A stretch of 64,000 bases of DNA from assembly GCF_009856825.1 (NCBI RefSeq), contig NZ_WVTD01000004.1, forward strand, positions 124,001-188,000. Reading direction: 5' to 3'. Numbering within the stretch: position 1 is the stretch's first letter; each line of letters begins with the position of its first letter. The notes below the pieces were generated by a model that was not told the origin of the DNA, did not search any database, and was given only the letters and a program-made list of their open reading frames with translations. A program made the translations under genes and the position numbers. The DNA comes from Novosphingobium silvae. Its GTDB lineage: Bacteria > Pseudomonadota > Alphaproteobacteria > Sphingomonadales > Sphingomonadaceae. Positions 7,342-15,890 of this stretch are shown here, in pieces.

Positions 7342-8199
7342 ATGATGCGCAGGATTTTCCTTGTTCTGGCGGCCGTTTCCGCGCTGATCTCGGGCCCGGC
7401 GATGGCCTGGGGCAGCATGGGCCACCGCACCGTCGCCGCCATCGCCATGGCCAACGTCACGCCCTCCACCCGAGCCGCGATCCGCCGGATCTTGGCCCAC
7501 GAAAGCGAGATCGGCACGCCGCAATGCCGGCTGGGCACGATCGAAGATGCCTCCACCTGGCCCGACTGCATCAAGGGCGAGCGTTGGCGCTGGGCCTTCA
7601 CCAATTCGTGGCACTACCACGACCAACCCATCTGCGGCGATTTCGACCTCAAGGCGCATTGCCGTGACGGCAACTGCGCCACTGCCCAGATCGAACGCAG
7701 CGCCCGGATGCTGGCCGACCGCAAGCTGGCGCCGGTGCTCAGGCTCGAGGCGCTGTCCTTCCTCGTCCACTTCGTGGGCGACATCCACCAGCCCCTCCAC
7801 GTGGGCGAGAACGAGGATATGGGCGGCAATGCCGTGAAGGCGGACTATGGCATGGCGCCGGGCCGCAACCTGCACTCGATCTGGGACGGCGTACTTGCGG
7901 AGCGCGCCATCACCTCCGCGCCTGACCTGGTGCGTCGCTACTCCGCGCAGGAGAAGGCGCGTCTCGCGACCGGCACGCTGGAGGACTGGGAGCGCGAGAG
8001 CTGGCAGGTGAGCCGCGACTTCCTTTACCCGCTGGCGTTCGGGGGCAAGCTCCCCTGCGACCTTAAGGGAGAGGCGAAAGAAGCGCAGAAGGTCGTCTGG
8101 AGCAACAAGGCGATCGAAAAGGCGATCCCGGTGATCGACGAGCGGATCGAGCGTGCGGGCCTTCGGCTTGCCCGGATGCTGGACGAGGCGCTGGGCTGA
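7342..8199 (+). CDS. S1/P1-type zinc-dependent nuclease, secreted
   Basis: A 285-residue member of the S1/P1 nuclease family (three-zinc, single-strand nucleases). The signal peptide is MMRRIFLVLAAVSALISGPAMA, in two parts MMRRIFLVLA and AVSALISGPAMA, and the predicted mature protein begins WGSMGHRTVA. The N-terminal Trp and the His supply zinc ligands in this family. Further ligands are seen in ASTWPD, SWHYHD, LVHFVGDIHQPLHVG and NLHSIWD. The start is taken at the first ATG after the GST stop. The product should act in the periplasm or outside the cell, probably scavenging nucleotides or phosphate from nucleic acid. The family is well known from plants and fungi and is scattered in proteobacteria. 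Confidence 0.92.
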   Translation: MMRRIFLVLAAVSALISGPAMAWGSMGHRTVAAIAMANVTPSTRAAIRRILAHESEIGTPQCRLGTIEDASTWPDCIKGERWRWAFTNSWHYHDQPICGDFDLKAHCRDGNCATAQIERSARMLADRKLAPVLRLEALSFLVHFVGDIHQPLHVGENEDMGGNAVKADYGMAPGRNLHSIWDGVLAERAITSAPDLVRRYSAQEKARLATGTLEDWERESWQVSRDFLYPLAFGGKLPCDLKGEAKEAQKVVWSNKAIEKAIPVIDERIERAGLRLARMLDEALG

Positions 8200-8312
8200 A
8201 CCGGCAAAAGGCGCCGCAACGCGTCGGAAGGCACATCGCTGCAGGTTCAGGCTGGGCATGTCCGCTCCCTTCCTATGGCCATGGCGACACTCCTGTGCGA
8301 TGGCACAAGCCT

Positions 8313-9464
8313 ATGTCCCATAGCCTTTCCTCCACCGCAGGCGTCGTCGAGCTTGCCGAAGCGCTGATCGCCTGCCCCAGCGTGACCCCCGCGACAGGCG
8401 CGGTGTTCGATTGTCTGGAGCGCCAGCTTGCGCCTCTCGGCTTCGAGATCACGCGCTTCGTTGCGGGCGAGGCGCCGGACGGCCCGGTCGAGAACCTGTT
8501 CGCGGTAAGGCGCGGCCGGGCGGGTTCACGCCATTTCGCCTTCGCCGGCCATCTCGACGTCGTGCCACCGGGCGAGGGATGGACGAGCGGCGCTTTCGAG
8601 CCCGAGCGGCGGGGCGAGCTGCTCTACGGGCGCGGAGCGGTGGACATGAAAGGCTCGATCGCGGCGATGGTCGCGGCGGTGGCCGATCTTCCGGCCGAGG
8701 CGGGCACCGTCAGCTTCGTCATCACCGGCGACGAGGAAGGCCCGGCCCGCTTCGGTACGCTGGCCCTGATCGGCATCATGCGCGAGAAAGGCGAGATACC
8801 CGACCTCTGCCTCGTGGGCGAGCCGACCTCGGTCCACCGCCTGGGCGACATGATGAAGGTCGGGCGGCGCGGTTCGGTCAACATCTGGCTCGAGGTGGAA
8901 GGCGTGCAGGGCCACGTTGCCTATCCCCACCTTGCCGACAACCCGATCTCGAAGCTGGTCGCCATGCTGGCGGAACTCAACGCGCTGGCACTGGATGACG
9001 GAACCGACTGGTTCCAGGCCTCCAATCTGGAAGTGACCGACATATCGTGCGGCAATCCGGCAACCAACGTCATCCCGGCAAAGGCATCGGCACGCATCTC
9101 CATCCGCTTCAACGACCTTCACACCGGCGAGGAACTCTCCCGCCGCGTTGAGGAGATCGCCGGGCGACATGGCGGCAGCGCACGGGCGGTGATCTCGGGA
9201 GAGGCCTTCCTGACGCAGCCGGGCGGCTTCTCGGACATGCTGGCGGCCGCAATCCGTGCCGAGACCGGGATCGAGCCGGAGCTTTCCACCAGCGGCGGCA
9301 CCTCGGACGCGCGCTTCCTCAAGGACCTGTCGCCGGTGATCGAGTTCGGCCTTTGCAACGCGACGATGCACAAGCGCGACGAGGCAGTCGCGATCGCCGA
9401 CCTGGAAGCGCTTGTCCGCATCTATCGCCGCGTGGCCGAGGCGGCGCTGCAGGGCGCACAGTAA
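8313..9464 (+). CDS. dapE: succinyl-diaminopimelate desuccinylase
   Basis: Di-zinc M20-family enzyme that hydrolyses N-succinyl-L,L-diaminopimelate in the lysine and peptidoglycan pathway. The metal and catalytic residues are visible: AGHLDVV (His80), GAVDMKG (Asp111), GDEEGPA (Glu141/142), GEPTS and the C-terminal NATMHKRDE. The dimerisation domain occupies about residues 180-290. I chose ATG 8313 (383 aa); a GTG at 8295 would add six residues and cannot be excluded, since neither start has a clear Shine-Dalgarno sequence. dapB lies about 3 kb away on the other strand and lysC 33 kb away. Confidence 0.94.
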   Translation: MSHSLSSTAGVVELAEALIACPSVTPATGAVFDCLERQLAPLGFEITRFVAGEAPDGPVENLFAVRRGRAGSRHFAFAGHLDVVPPGEGWTSGAFEPERRGELLYGRGAVDMKGSIAAMVAAVADLPAEAGTVSFVITGDEEGPARFGTLALIGIMREKGEIPDLCLVGEPTSVHRLGDMMKVGRRGSVNIWLEVEGVQGHVAYPHLADNPISKLVAMLAELNALALDDGTDWFQASNLEVTDISCGNPATNVIPAKASARISIRFNDLHTGEELSRRVEEIAGRHGGSARAVISGEAFLTQPGGFSDMLAAAIRAETGIEPELSTSGGTSDARFLKDLSPVIEFGLCNATMHKRDEAVAIADLEALVRIYRRVAEAALQGAQ

Positions 9465-9513
9465 CACAAACGATAGCGCCGGCACGCAGCCGGCTCTGGA
9501 GAACCGATCCCAC

Positions 9514-10842
9514 ATGTCGCAGACAACCGAACACCGGGCCTCCGAGCCGGAGAAGGGGCACAGCCGCCTGCAGTGGCGCATCCTGATCGGCTTCGTGGCG
9601 GGGCTGACCCTTGGGCTGCTGACCTACACCTTCGCGCGCGATGCGCAGTGGGTGGCAGGGCTCATCGCCTATGTGACGATGCCGGTGGGGCAGATCTTCC
9701 TGCGGCTGCTGTTCATGCTGGTGCTGCCGCTCCTGTTCTCCGCGCTCGTCATCGGCATCGCCGAGATGGGCGAGATCAGCGCGCTGCGGCGGGTAGGAGC
9801 AGCGACGCTGGTCTACACTTTCGTCGTCTCGGGCATCGCGGTCGCCATCAGCCTGCTGGTGGTGAACACGATCCGGCCCGGCGACGGTGTTGACCGGCAG
9901 GCCGCGCAGGACCTTCTGGCCAAGGGCGCCGATTCCGCCGGCAGCATCCTTCAGTCGTCCACCAAGGCCGCGTCGGGCGTCGATGCGGTGCTGGCGCTGG
10001 TGCCGTCGAACGTCGTGACCGCGATGAGCAACAACGACATTCTTGCGGTGATGTTCTTTGCGCTGTTCTTCGGTATCGGCCTTCTGCTGGTGAAGACGCC
10101 CAGCACACAGACGCTGAAAGGCGCGATCGAAGGGATCTTCGAAGTCGCGATGAAGCTGATCGGTCTGGTGATCCAGTTGGCGCCCTTCGCGATCTTCTGC
10201 TTCATGTTCAACCTTTCCGCGCAGTTCGGATGGGACCTGCTGGGCAAGCTCGCCGCATTCGTGGGCGTGGTGCTGCTGGCGCTGGGCTTGCAGATGTTCG
10301 GCGTCTATCCGGCGCTGCTCGCTTTCGTCGCGCGCAAGAGCCCAGTGGCCTTCTTCCGCCAGACGCGCGAGGTGAGCGTCCTCGCCTTCTCCACCGCCAG
10401 TTCCAACGCCACGCTGCCGACCTCGCTGCGGGTGGCGGACGAGGAACTGAAGCTGCCCAACCGGGTCGCCCGCTTCGTGCTCACGATCGGCGCCACGGCC
10501 AACCAGAACGGCACTGCCATGTTCGAAGGCGTGACCGTGATCTTCCTCGCGCAGTTCTTCGGCGTGGAGCTCAGCCTTGGCCAGCAGCTCTACGTGATGG
10601 TGATCTGCATCCTTGCCGGGATCGGCACGGCGGGAGTTCCGGCGGGCTCGCTTCCGGTCGTCGCCCTGATCCTGGGCAGCGTGGGAGTGCCGCCCGAAGG
10701 CATCGGCCTCATCATCGGCGTCGACCGCTTCCTCGACATGTGCCGAACGACCCTCAACGTCATCGGCGATCTTGTGTGCGCGACGGTGATCTCGGCGGTC
10801 AGCGGCGGCTCGGAACAGGATGAGCCGGCCGTCCGGACATAA
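9514..10842 (+). CDS. dicarboxylate/cation (DAACS) symporter
   Basis: A 442-residue membrane transporter of the dicarboxylate/amino acid:cation symporter family (DctA/GltP type), which imports C4-dicarboxylates or acidic amino acids with Na+ or H+. The re-entrant serine-rich loop FSTASSNATLPTSL, the GATANQNGTAMFEG motif and GVDRFLDMCRTTLNVIGD all match the family. About eight transmembrane segments are visible. The ATG at 9514 follows GGAG by 12 bases. A long extracytoplasmic loop after the third helix (about residues 115-160) varies in the family. The exact substrate cannot be told. Confidence 0.93.
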   Translation: MSQTTEHRASEPEKGHSRLQWRILIGFVAGLTLGLLTYTFARDAQWVAGLIAYVTMPVGQIFLRLLFMLVLPLLFSALVIGIAEMGEISALRRVGAATLVYTFVVSGIAVAISLLVVNTIRPGDGVDRQAAQDLLAKGADSAGSILQSSTKAASGVDAVLALVPSNVVTAMSNNDILAVMFFALFFGIGLLLVKTPSTQTLKGAIEGIFEVAMKLIGLVIQLAPFAIFCFMFNLSAQFGWDLLGKLAAFVGVVLLALGLQMFGVYPALLAFVARKSPVAFFRQTREVSVLAFSTASSNATLPTSLRVADEELKLPNRVARFVLTIGATANQNGTAMFEGVTVIFLAQFFGVELSLGQQLYVMVICILAGIGTAGVPAGSLPVVALILGSVGVPPEGIGLIIGVDRFLDMCRTTLNVIGDLVCATVISAVSGGSEQDEPAVRT

Positions 10843-10887
10843 GCTCTCCCGGCGCCTGGCCGGAAGAAGGCCTCACCGGGAGAGCTT
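10841..10887. terminator. hairpin between convergent genes
   Basis: A perfect 12-bp inverted repeat (AAGCTCTCCCGG at 10841-10852, complement at 10876-10887) starts at the stop codon of the symporter gene and runs into the last codons of the lipoprotein gene. There is no long T-run on either strand. It probably acts as a shared stop for the converging transcripts. Confidence 0.6.
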
Positions 10888-11262
10888 CACCGGGACGAAG
10901 GGACCAAGGCCGCAGCCGGCGCCTCGCTGGAAATCGTTGCCGAACCGGTTGAGCGGATAGACGATGTCCTGCCGGCAGAGCTGCGAAAGCGATGTTTCGT
11001 AGGTGATGCTGTCGGCGGCTTTGAGGCCGCTGCAGCGGTTTGGCAGCGTGACCCGCCAGACGCGCCGGCCGGAGCCGATGAAATCGATCGTTCGGTCGTC
11101 GCGCACCCGGGTGTTAGAGAACTGGCTGAGCGGCAGGCAGTCCTGTGGCTTGCCGACCACTTCTGCGGCCGGGGATGGCGGCGGCGTGTCGCGCGCCTCG
11201 CCCTGCGCGCAGGCGGCAAGGGGCAGCAGCAGGAGCAGCGTTGCAGCGGGGCCTCTGGTCAT
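10873..11262 (-). CDS. small lipoprotein, DUF6491-like
   Basis: A 129-residue predicted lipoprotein. The signal peptide MTRGPAATLLLLLPLAAC ends in the lipobox LAAC, so Cys18 would be lipidated. A Pro-rich linker is followed by a compact domain with four cysteines. The pattern DDRTIDFIG, the Cys in NRCSGL and GAGCGLGPF resembles DUF6491 as I remember it; this was not checked. Function unknown. It is convergent with the symporter gene, sharing a hairpin at its 3' end, and lies upstream of nothing obviously related. Confidence 0.75.
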   Translation of the reverse strand: MTRGPAATLLLLLPLAACAQGEARDTPPPSPAAEVVGKPQDCLPLSQFSNTRVRDDRTIDFIGSGRRVWRVTLPNRCSGLKAADSITYETSLSQLCRQDIVYPLNRFGNDFQRGAGCGLGPFVPVKLSR

Positions 11263-11337
11263 GGATCATCCTCTCGTTGCCGACGGATCGGTGCGGGGAG
11301 TGTCCGACCAAATCCGTCCGCCATCAAGACGGAGACG

Positions 11338-12021
11338 TCAGGCAGCGGCCTTTTTGGCGCCCACTTTCGCCGGCGACTTCGCCGCCTTGTCCAAGACCTT
11401 GGGTTTGTAGGCGCAAAGATCGACGACCGGGCAGCGCCAGCACTCGGGCGTGCGGGCCTTGCAGATGTAACGGCCATGGAGGATCAGCCAGTGATGCGCA
11501 CCCACGCGGAAGGGCTGGGGCACTTTCCTTTCCAGCTGGATTTCCACTGCAAGCGGGGTCTTGCCCTTTGCAAGGCCGGTGCGGTTGCCGACCCGGAAGA
11601 TGTGGGTGTCGACCGCGAATGTCTCCGCGCCGAAAGCGCAGTTCATGACGACGTTGGCGGTCTTGCGCCCGACGCCCGGCAATTCCACCAGCGCGTCCCT
11701 GTCCGCCGGGACTTCGCCGCCGTGCCGGTCGACAAGGATCTGCGAAAGGGCGATGACGTTCTTGGCCTTGGAGTTGAACAGACCGATGGTCTTGATGTGC
11801 TCTTTCAGCCCCTCTTCGCCCAGTTCGACCATCTGGGCGGGCGTCTTCACTTTCGCGAACAGCGCCCGGGTCGCCTTGTTGACGCCCACGTCGGTCGATT
11901 GCGCCGAAAGCGTGACGGCGACCAGAAGCTGGTAGGTGTTGCCGTATTCCAGCTCCGTCTCGGGCGAGGGATTGGCTTCTGCAAGGCGGCGGAAGAACTC
12001 GAAGACGTGGTCCCTCTTCAA
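11338..12021 (-). CDS. nth: endonuclease III
   Basis: Bifunctional DNA glycosylase/AP lyase that removes oxidised pyrimidines. The helix-hairpin-helix LPGVGRKTANVVMN carries the catalytic Lys, and FAVDTHIFRV carries the catalytic Asp. A C-terminal [4Fe-4S] cluster motif C-x6-C-x2-C-x5-C is visible (CKARTPECWRCPVVDLC). I place the start at TTG 12021, which overlaps the dapB stop as TTGA and gives 227 residues, close to family length. A longer frame up to 12075 would lie inside dapB. A Lys/Ala-rich tail follows the cluster. nth and dapB are coupled in one transcript. Confidence 0.93.
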   Translation of the reverse strand: MKRDHVFEFFRRLAEANPSPETELEYGNTYQLLVAVTLSAQSTDVGVNKATRALFAKVKTPAQMVELGEEGLKEHIKTIGLFNSKAKNVIALSQILVDRHGGEVPADRDALVELPGVGRKTANVVMNCAFGAETFAVDTHIFRVGNRTGLAKGKTPLAVEIQLERKVPQPFRVGAHHWLILHGRYICKARTPECWRCPVVDLCAYKPKVLDKAAKSPAKVGAKKAAA

Positions 12022-12746
12022 AGACCGAGCACCTCGGGCATGGCGTAGCGTCCCGGGCTCCTGCCAAGGAGCCACTGCGCGGCGCGGACGGCGCCTTTGG
12101 CGAAGATGCCCCGGTTCTCGGCCAGGTGCGAGAGCGAGAGGCGCTCGTTGTCGGCGAGGAAGTGGACGGTGTGATCGCCCGCTACGCTTCCGCCGCGCAG
12201 CGCCGCGAAGCCGATCGCGCCTGCCTCGCGCTTGCCGGTGATGCCGTCGCGGCCGCGCACGGCAACGTCTGCAAGGCCCACCTCGCGGCCCTTGGCTGCT
12301 GCTTCGCCGAGCAGCAGCGCGGTGCCGGACGGAGCGTCCACCTTCATGCGATGATGCGTCTCGACGATCTCGATGTCCCAGTCCTCGCCCAGGCGCGCGG
12401 ACGCCTCGCGCGCGAGATGGGCCAGGAGAGTGACGCCGAGCGAGGTGTTCCCGGTCTGGAGCACGGGGATGGTCTGTGCCGCCGCATCGATCAGCCAGTG
12501 GTGGCGCTCCTCGAGGCCGGTGGTGCCAACGACGATCGGCACGCCGGCTGCGATGGCGGCATCGAGGTTGTCCTCGAGCGCGGCCGGGCTGGAGAAGTCT
12601 ATCAGCACATCGGCAAGCGCTGCGACAGAGGCCACCTCGCCGCCCTTGTCGACACCGCCGGCAAGATCCTCTCCGGCATCCGCGATGGCAGCCGCGATCG
12701 CCTGCCCCATGCGCCCCTGGCTGCCGATGATTCCGATTCGTGCCAC
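12018..12746 (-). CDS. dapB: 4-hydroxy-tetrahydrodipicolinate reductase
   Basis: NAD(P)H-dependent reductase of the diaminopimelate/lysine pathway. Its 242 residues begin VARIGIIGSQGRMGQAI, a Rossmann motif, followed by DFSSPAAL, VVGTTGL, the catalytic HHRMKVDAPSGTAL and the C-terminal GSVAGDHTVHFL. The GTG at 12746 has GGAG eight bases upstream and gives the usual N-terminus; the open frame extends further upstream without a plausible start. It overlaps nth by four bases. The sirtuin gene starts 125 bases away on the opposite strand. Confidence 0.95.
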   Translation of the reverse strand: MARIGIIGSQGRMGQAIAAAIADAGEDLAGGVDKGGEVASVAALADVLIDFSSPAALEDNLDAAIAAGVPIVVGTTGLEERHHWLIDAAAQTIPVLQTGNTSLGVTLLAHLAREASARLGEDWDIEIVETHHRMKVDAPSGTALLLGEAAAKGREVGLADVAVRGRDGITGKREAGAIGFAALRGGSVAGDHTVHFLADNERLSLSHLAENRGIFAKGAVRAAQWLLGRSPGRYAMPEVLGL

Positions 12747-12871
12747 TTCGCTATCTCCAACCGGCCGCCATGCCGAACTTGTCCCGGCACGCATCATGCC
12801 CCAGTCTGGTGGCTGCGAATGGCGCACAATGAACCCCGAAACAAGCCTCTCCCAAGGCGGAGGAGCGGCGG

Positions 12872-13594
12872 GTGAACACAGGGAACCCGATCTTGGACGC
12901 AATCCGCAATATCGTGATCCTCACCGGTGCCGGCGTATCGGCGGAAAGCGGCATCGATACCTTCCGCTCCGAAGGCGGCCTCTGGGAGCAGCACCGGGTG
13001 GAGGATGTCGCCACGCCCGAGGCTTTCGCCCGCGACCCCGAGCTTGTCCTGCGCTTCTACGACATGCGCCGCGCGGCGATCCAGACCAAGGAGCCCAACG
13101 CCGCGCATCGCGCACTGGCGCGGCTCGACGCCGAATGGGCGGGCGAACTGCTGATCGTCACCCAGAACGTCGATGACCTGCACGAACGCGCAGGCGCGCG
13201 CCGCGTCCTCCACATGCACGGAGAGCATCTCAACGCTTGGTGCACCGAGTGCGACGTACGCTCGCGGTGGATCGGGCCGCTGATCGAACGCCCGCCCTGT
13301 CCGCGCTGCGGCGCCCGCGCGCTGAGGCCCGACGTCGTCTGGTTCGGGGAGATGCCTTACGGGATGGAGGACATATTCGCGGCCCTGCGCAAGGCGGACC
13401 TGTTCGTCTCGATCGGCACGTCGGGCGCGGTCTATCCAGCGGCCGGGTTCGTGCGCAACGCCCGTGATCTCGGCGCGGCGACGCTGGAGCTCAACCTCGA
13501 GCCCAGCCAAGGCACCGCCTGGTTCGACGAGGCCCGGCATGGCCCGGCGACGCGGATCGTGCCTGAGTGGGTGGAGCAGATGCTGAAAGGGTAG
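12872..13594 (+). CDS. cobB: NAD-dependent protein deacylase (sirtuin, CobB class III)
   Basis: A 240-residue Sir2-family enzyme that removes acyl groups from lysines using NAD+. The NAD-binding GAGVSAESGIDTFRS, TQNVDDLHERAG and catalytic HMHGEH motifs are present. The zinc site is WCTEC with PPCPRC. The segment FYDMRR contains the YxxR motif of class III sirtuins, which in SIRT5 and CobB binds succinyl or malonyl groups, so desuccinylase activity is likely as well as deacetylation. GTG start at 12872 with GGAGG upstream. It is divergent from dapB and convergent with the MoeB-like gene. Confidence 0.94.
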   Translation: MNTGNPILDAIRNIVILTGAGVSAESGIDTFRSEGGLWEQHRVEDVATPEAFARDPELVLRFYDMRRAAIQTKEPNAAHRALARLDAEWAGELLIVTQNVDDLHERAGARRVLHMHGEHLNAWCTECDVRSRWIGPLIERPPCPRCGARALRPDVVWFGEMPYGMEDIFAALRKADLFVSIGTSGAVYPAAGFVRNARDLGAATLELNLEPSQGTAWFDEARHGPATRIVPEWVEQMLKG

Positions 13595-13609
13595 CCTGGG
13601 GCGGCGGCG

Positions 13610-14401
13610 TCAGGCCGCGTTCGCGGAGTGGCGTTCCGGGCCGCAGCCCCGGCACGCCGGGTCCTTGGCGATCCGCAGGGGGCGCATCGAAGGCGCAAGG
13701 CCGTCGATGAGGTGGAGCGTCCCGAACTGCGGCTCGCCCAGCGCCGCATGGCCAGACAGAAGCACGCGCATGGCATGCATCGCTGCGAACGTGCCCACCA
13801 TGCCCACCATGGCGCCGAGCACGCCGTCGGCAGCGCAAGTGTCGCAGTCCACCGCGTCGAAGGCGTCGCCCACGAAGCAGCGGTAGCAGGCATGGTCCGG
13901 CAGGTGCCCGGCGAAATTCGCCACTTGCCCCTGGAAGCGCCCTATCGCCGCGCTGGTGAGCGGGATGCCCAGCGCGACGCAGGTATCTGACACCAGCAGC
14001 CGAGTCGCGAAGTTGTCACAGCCGTCAAGTACCAGATCGGCGCCGGAAAGGACGTCGGGCGCGTTGCCATCCCCCACCCGCGCCATCACGGGGTCAACCT
14101 CCAGGCCAAGATCAAAACGCCGCACCCAATCGGCTGCCGCTTCCGCCTTGGGCCTGCCGACATCCGACGGCGTATAAATCGTCTGGCGCTGTAGGTTGCT
14201 GACGTCGACCACGTCATCGTCCACCAGGGTGAGACGGCCTATGCCGGCTGCGGCGAGGTACTGCAGGGAAGGACTGCCTATCCCGCCGCAGCCGACAAGC
14301 ACGACATGCGACTTGTCCAGCGCCACCTGTCCGACACCGCCGACCTCGGGCAGCACGATGTGCCGGGCGAAGCGGCCGAGGCGATCTGCGGTCAAGGTCA
14401 T
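13610..14401 (-). CDS. moeB: MoeB/ThiF/HesA-family adenylyltransferase
   Basis: A 263-residue E1-like enzyme that adenylates the C-terminus of a sulphur-carrier protein (MoaD or ThiS). The ATP site is VLVGCGGIGSPSLQYLA (about residues 31-47). DDDVVDVSNLQRQTIY and GRPKAEAAA follow in order. Two Cys pairs, CDTC and CRGC, fit the structural zinc site; in classical MoeB these are CxxC pairs too. There is no rhodanese domain. Whether it serves molybdopterin or thiamine cannot be settled, as no partner gene is adjacent. ATG 14401 overlaps the DUF983 stop (ATGA). Confidence 0.88.
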   Translation of the reverse strand: MTLTADRLGRFARHIVLPEVGGVGQVALDKSHVVLVGCGGIGSPSLQYLAAAGIGRLTLVDDDVVDVSNLQRQTIYTPSDVGRPKAEAAADWVRRFDLGLEVDPVMARVGDGNAPDVLSGADLVLDGCDNFATRLLVSDTCVALGIPLTSAAIGRFQGQVANFAGHLPDHACYRCFVGDAFDAVDCDTCAADGVLGAMVGMVGTFAAMHAMRVLLSGHAALGEPQFGTLHLIDGLAPSMRPLRIAKDPACRGCGPERHSANAA

Positions 14402-14802
14402 GGCCGTTCCCGCTCCGTCGGTTCCGGTGTGGGAAGCCGTTCCTTGACGAAGCCGTGCATGCCGTTCCACCACTGCACCGCGATCACGCCGCCCTTGGCG
14501 GGCTGGAGCATCCCGAGCATCATCACGAGTGCCAGGGGAACCAGGATCGCCATCATCGCAACCGGGCCCAGCGCAAAGTCCAGCGAGAGCGCGATGATCA
14601 GCGGCGCCATCAGATGACCGGTCACGATCATGGCAATATAGGCCGGGAAGTCGTCGGCTCGCTGGGGCGTCAGGTCGAGCGAGCAGACTGAGCACCGCTC
14701 GCGCGGCTTCAGCCACCGGGCGAAAAGGCTGCCCTGCTCGCAACGCGGGCAGCGGCTGCGAATGCCGCGCCAGACGGCCTGTGCGAAAGTGGCGGGAATC
14801 AT
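14398..14802 (-). CDS. DUF983 membrane protein with zinc ribbon
   Basis: A 134-residue protein of the DUF983 family common in alphaproteobacteria. The N-terminus has a CPRC...CSVC zinc-ribbon-like pair (about residues 18-40). Two adjacent hydrophobic helices follow (about residues 53-95), then a soluble tail. Function unknown in the literature I know. It overlaps the MoeB-like gene by four bases, so the pair is co-translated. In some relatives DUF983 genes lie near cytochrome oxidase genes, which are not seen here. Confidence 0.85.
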   Translation of the reverse strand: MIPATFAQAVWRGIRSRCPRCEQGSLFARWLKPRERCSVCSLDLTPQRADDFPAYIAMIVTGHLMAPLIIALSLDFALGPVAMMAILVPLALVMMLGMLQPAKGGVIAVQWWNGMHGFVKERLPTPEPTERERP

Positions 14803-14901
14803 GCCCCTGCGCCTACAGCATGACGGGCAAGGGGTGAAGCCATTGAAGGCGGGCCGCCTGCCACCCCGGGGCCTCGCGGCTGTCGCACCGGAAACCCCGT
14901 G

Positions 14902-15753
14902 TCAAAGACCCCGAACATGCACCCGATTGCGCCCGGCGTTCTTGGCGGAATAGAGCGCGGCATCCGCCTGCCTGGTCGCGTCGCCGAGCTGCGCGAAGGT
15001 CCGTACCGGCGCCAGCCCGCAGGAAAACGTGACGGCGCGACCGGCGATGCCGAGCCGGGTATCAAGCGCCACCGCCGCGCGCAGGCGCTCCATGACGAGG
15101 CGCGCCTCCTCCAGCGTCGTGCGCGGCAGCAGCACCGCGAATTCTTCTCCGCCCCAGCGCGCGGCGATGTCGCTGCGGCGCAGGTGGTTCTCGATCTTCT
15201 GAGCCAGCGCCTGGAGTATGGCGTCTCCTGCGTCATGGCCGAATTCATCGTTGATGAGCTTGAAGTGGTCGATGTCGATGATGCCGAGAACGGCGTTGCT
15301 GCGGCTGCGCAGCACCTGTTCCGCCGAATCGAGGAACCCGCGGCGGTTGCGAATGCCCGTCAGCAGATCGCGTTCGGCAGCGTCAACGAGCTGCTCCATG
15401 CGCGCTGCGGTCTCGTTCGCGGTGGTGGTGACGCCCCGAAGCAGTCGTCCGACCAGATCGTCGCCGCCTTGCGGCACCGTGACGATCCGCTCGCCGTTCT
15501 GGATCGCCGAGAGCATGGCGGTCGCTTCGCCAATGGGGGCGAGCAGGGCATGTATGGCGGCGAGCCCGAGGCCCGTGCCGACGAGCGTGGCGAGAAGCAG
15601 CGTCAGCAGCGTCGTTACCTGCCACTCTCCGGTGAATGCCTGGAAGGCGATGCACGCGACCAACGGCACATGCACGGCAGCGAAGCAGAAGAACATGACT
15701 CGCCGCTCATAGCTGCGAGGGAAGAGGAAAGCCGTGGCCCTGTAGAAGCGCAT
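14902..15753 (-). CDS. membrane-bound GGDEF diguanylate cyclase
   Basis: A 283-residue predicted diguanylate cyclase that makes cyclic di-GMP. Two N-terminal membrane helices (about residues 20-40 and 46-70) are followed by a HAMP-like/coiled linker and a GGDEF domain (about 125-280). The active site reads GGEEF. An RxxD inhibitory site (RRSD) stands exactly five residues before it, so product inhibition is expected. Other conserved pieces are DLLTGIRNRRGF, DIDHFKLINDEFGH and the late ADAALYSAKNAGRN. No EAL domain. It stands alone between DUF983 and dnaA, all on the minus strand. Confidence 0.93.
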   Translation of the reverse strand: MRFYRATAFLFPRSYERRVMFFCFAAVHVPLVACIAFQAFTGEWQVTTLLTLLLATLVGTGLGLAAIHALLAPIGEATAMLSAIQNGERIVTVPQGGDDLVGRLLRGVTTTANETAARMEQLVDAAERDLLTGIRNRRGFLDSAEQVLRSRSNAVLGIIDIDHFKLINDEFGHDAGDAILQALAQKIENHLRRSDIAARWGGEEFAVLLPRTTLEEARLVMERLRAAVALDTRLGIAGRAVTFSCGLAPVRTFAQLGDATRQADAALYSAKNAGRNRVHVRGL

Positions 15754-15890
15754 GAATCCGATAGCCTTCTTGCCGGAGTGCCGACGCCCGCAAGCGCCGC
15801 GCGGCAGGCTAAGGAATGCGCCTTATCGAACTGTTAACTTCGGCGGCGGGTCGAAAGTGCGCTGCGGCAAAACGATCGCGGCGGCGGTCC

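Noticed and set aside
14803..14901. A gene between DUF983 and the GGDEF protein
   Set aside because: Only short frames without ribosome binding sites or recognisable residues.
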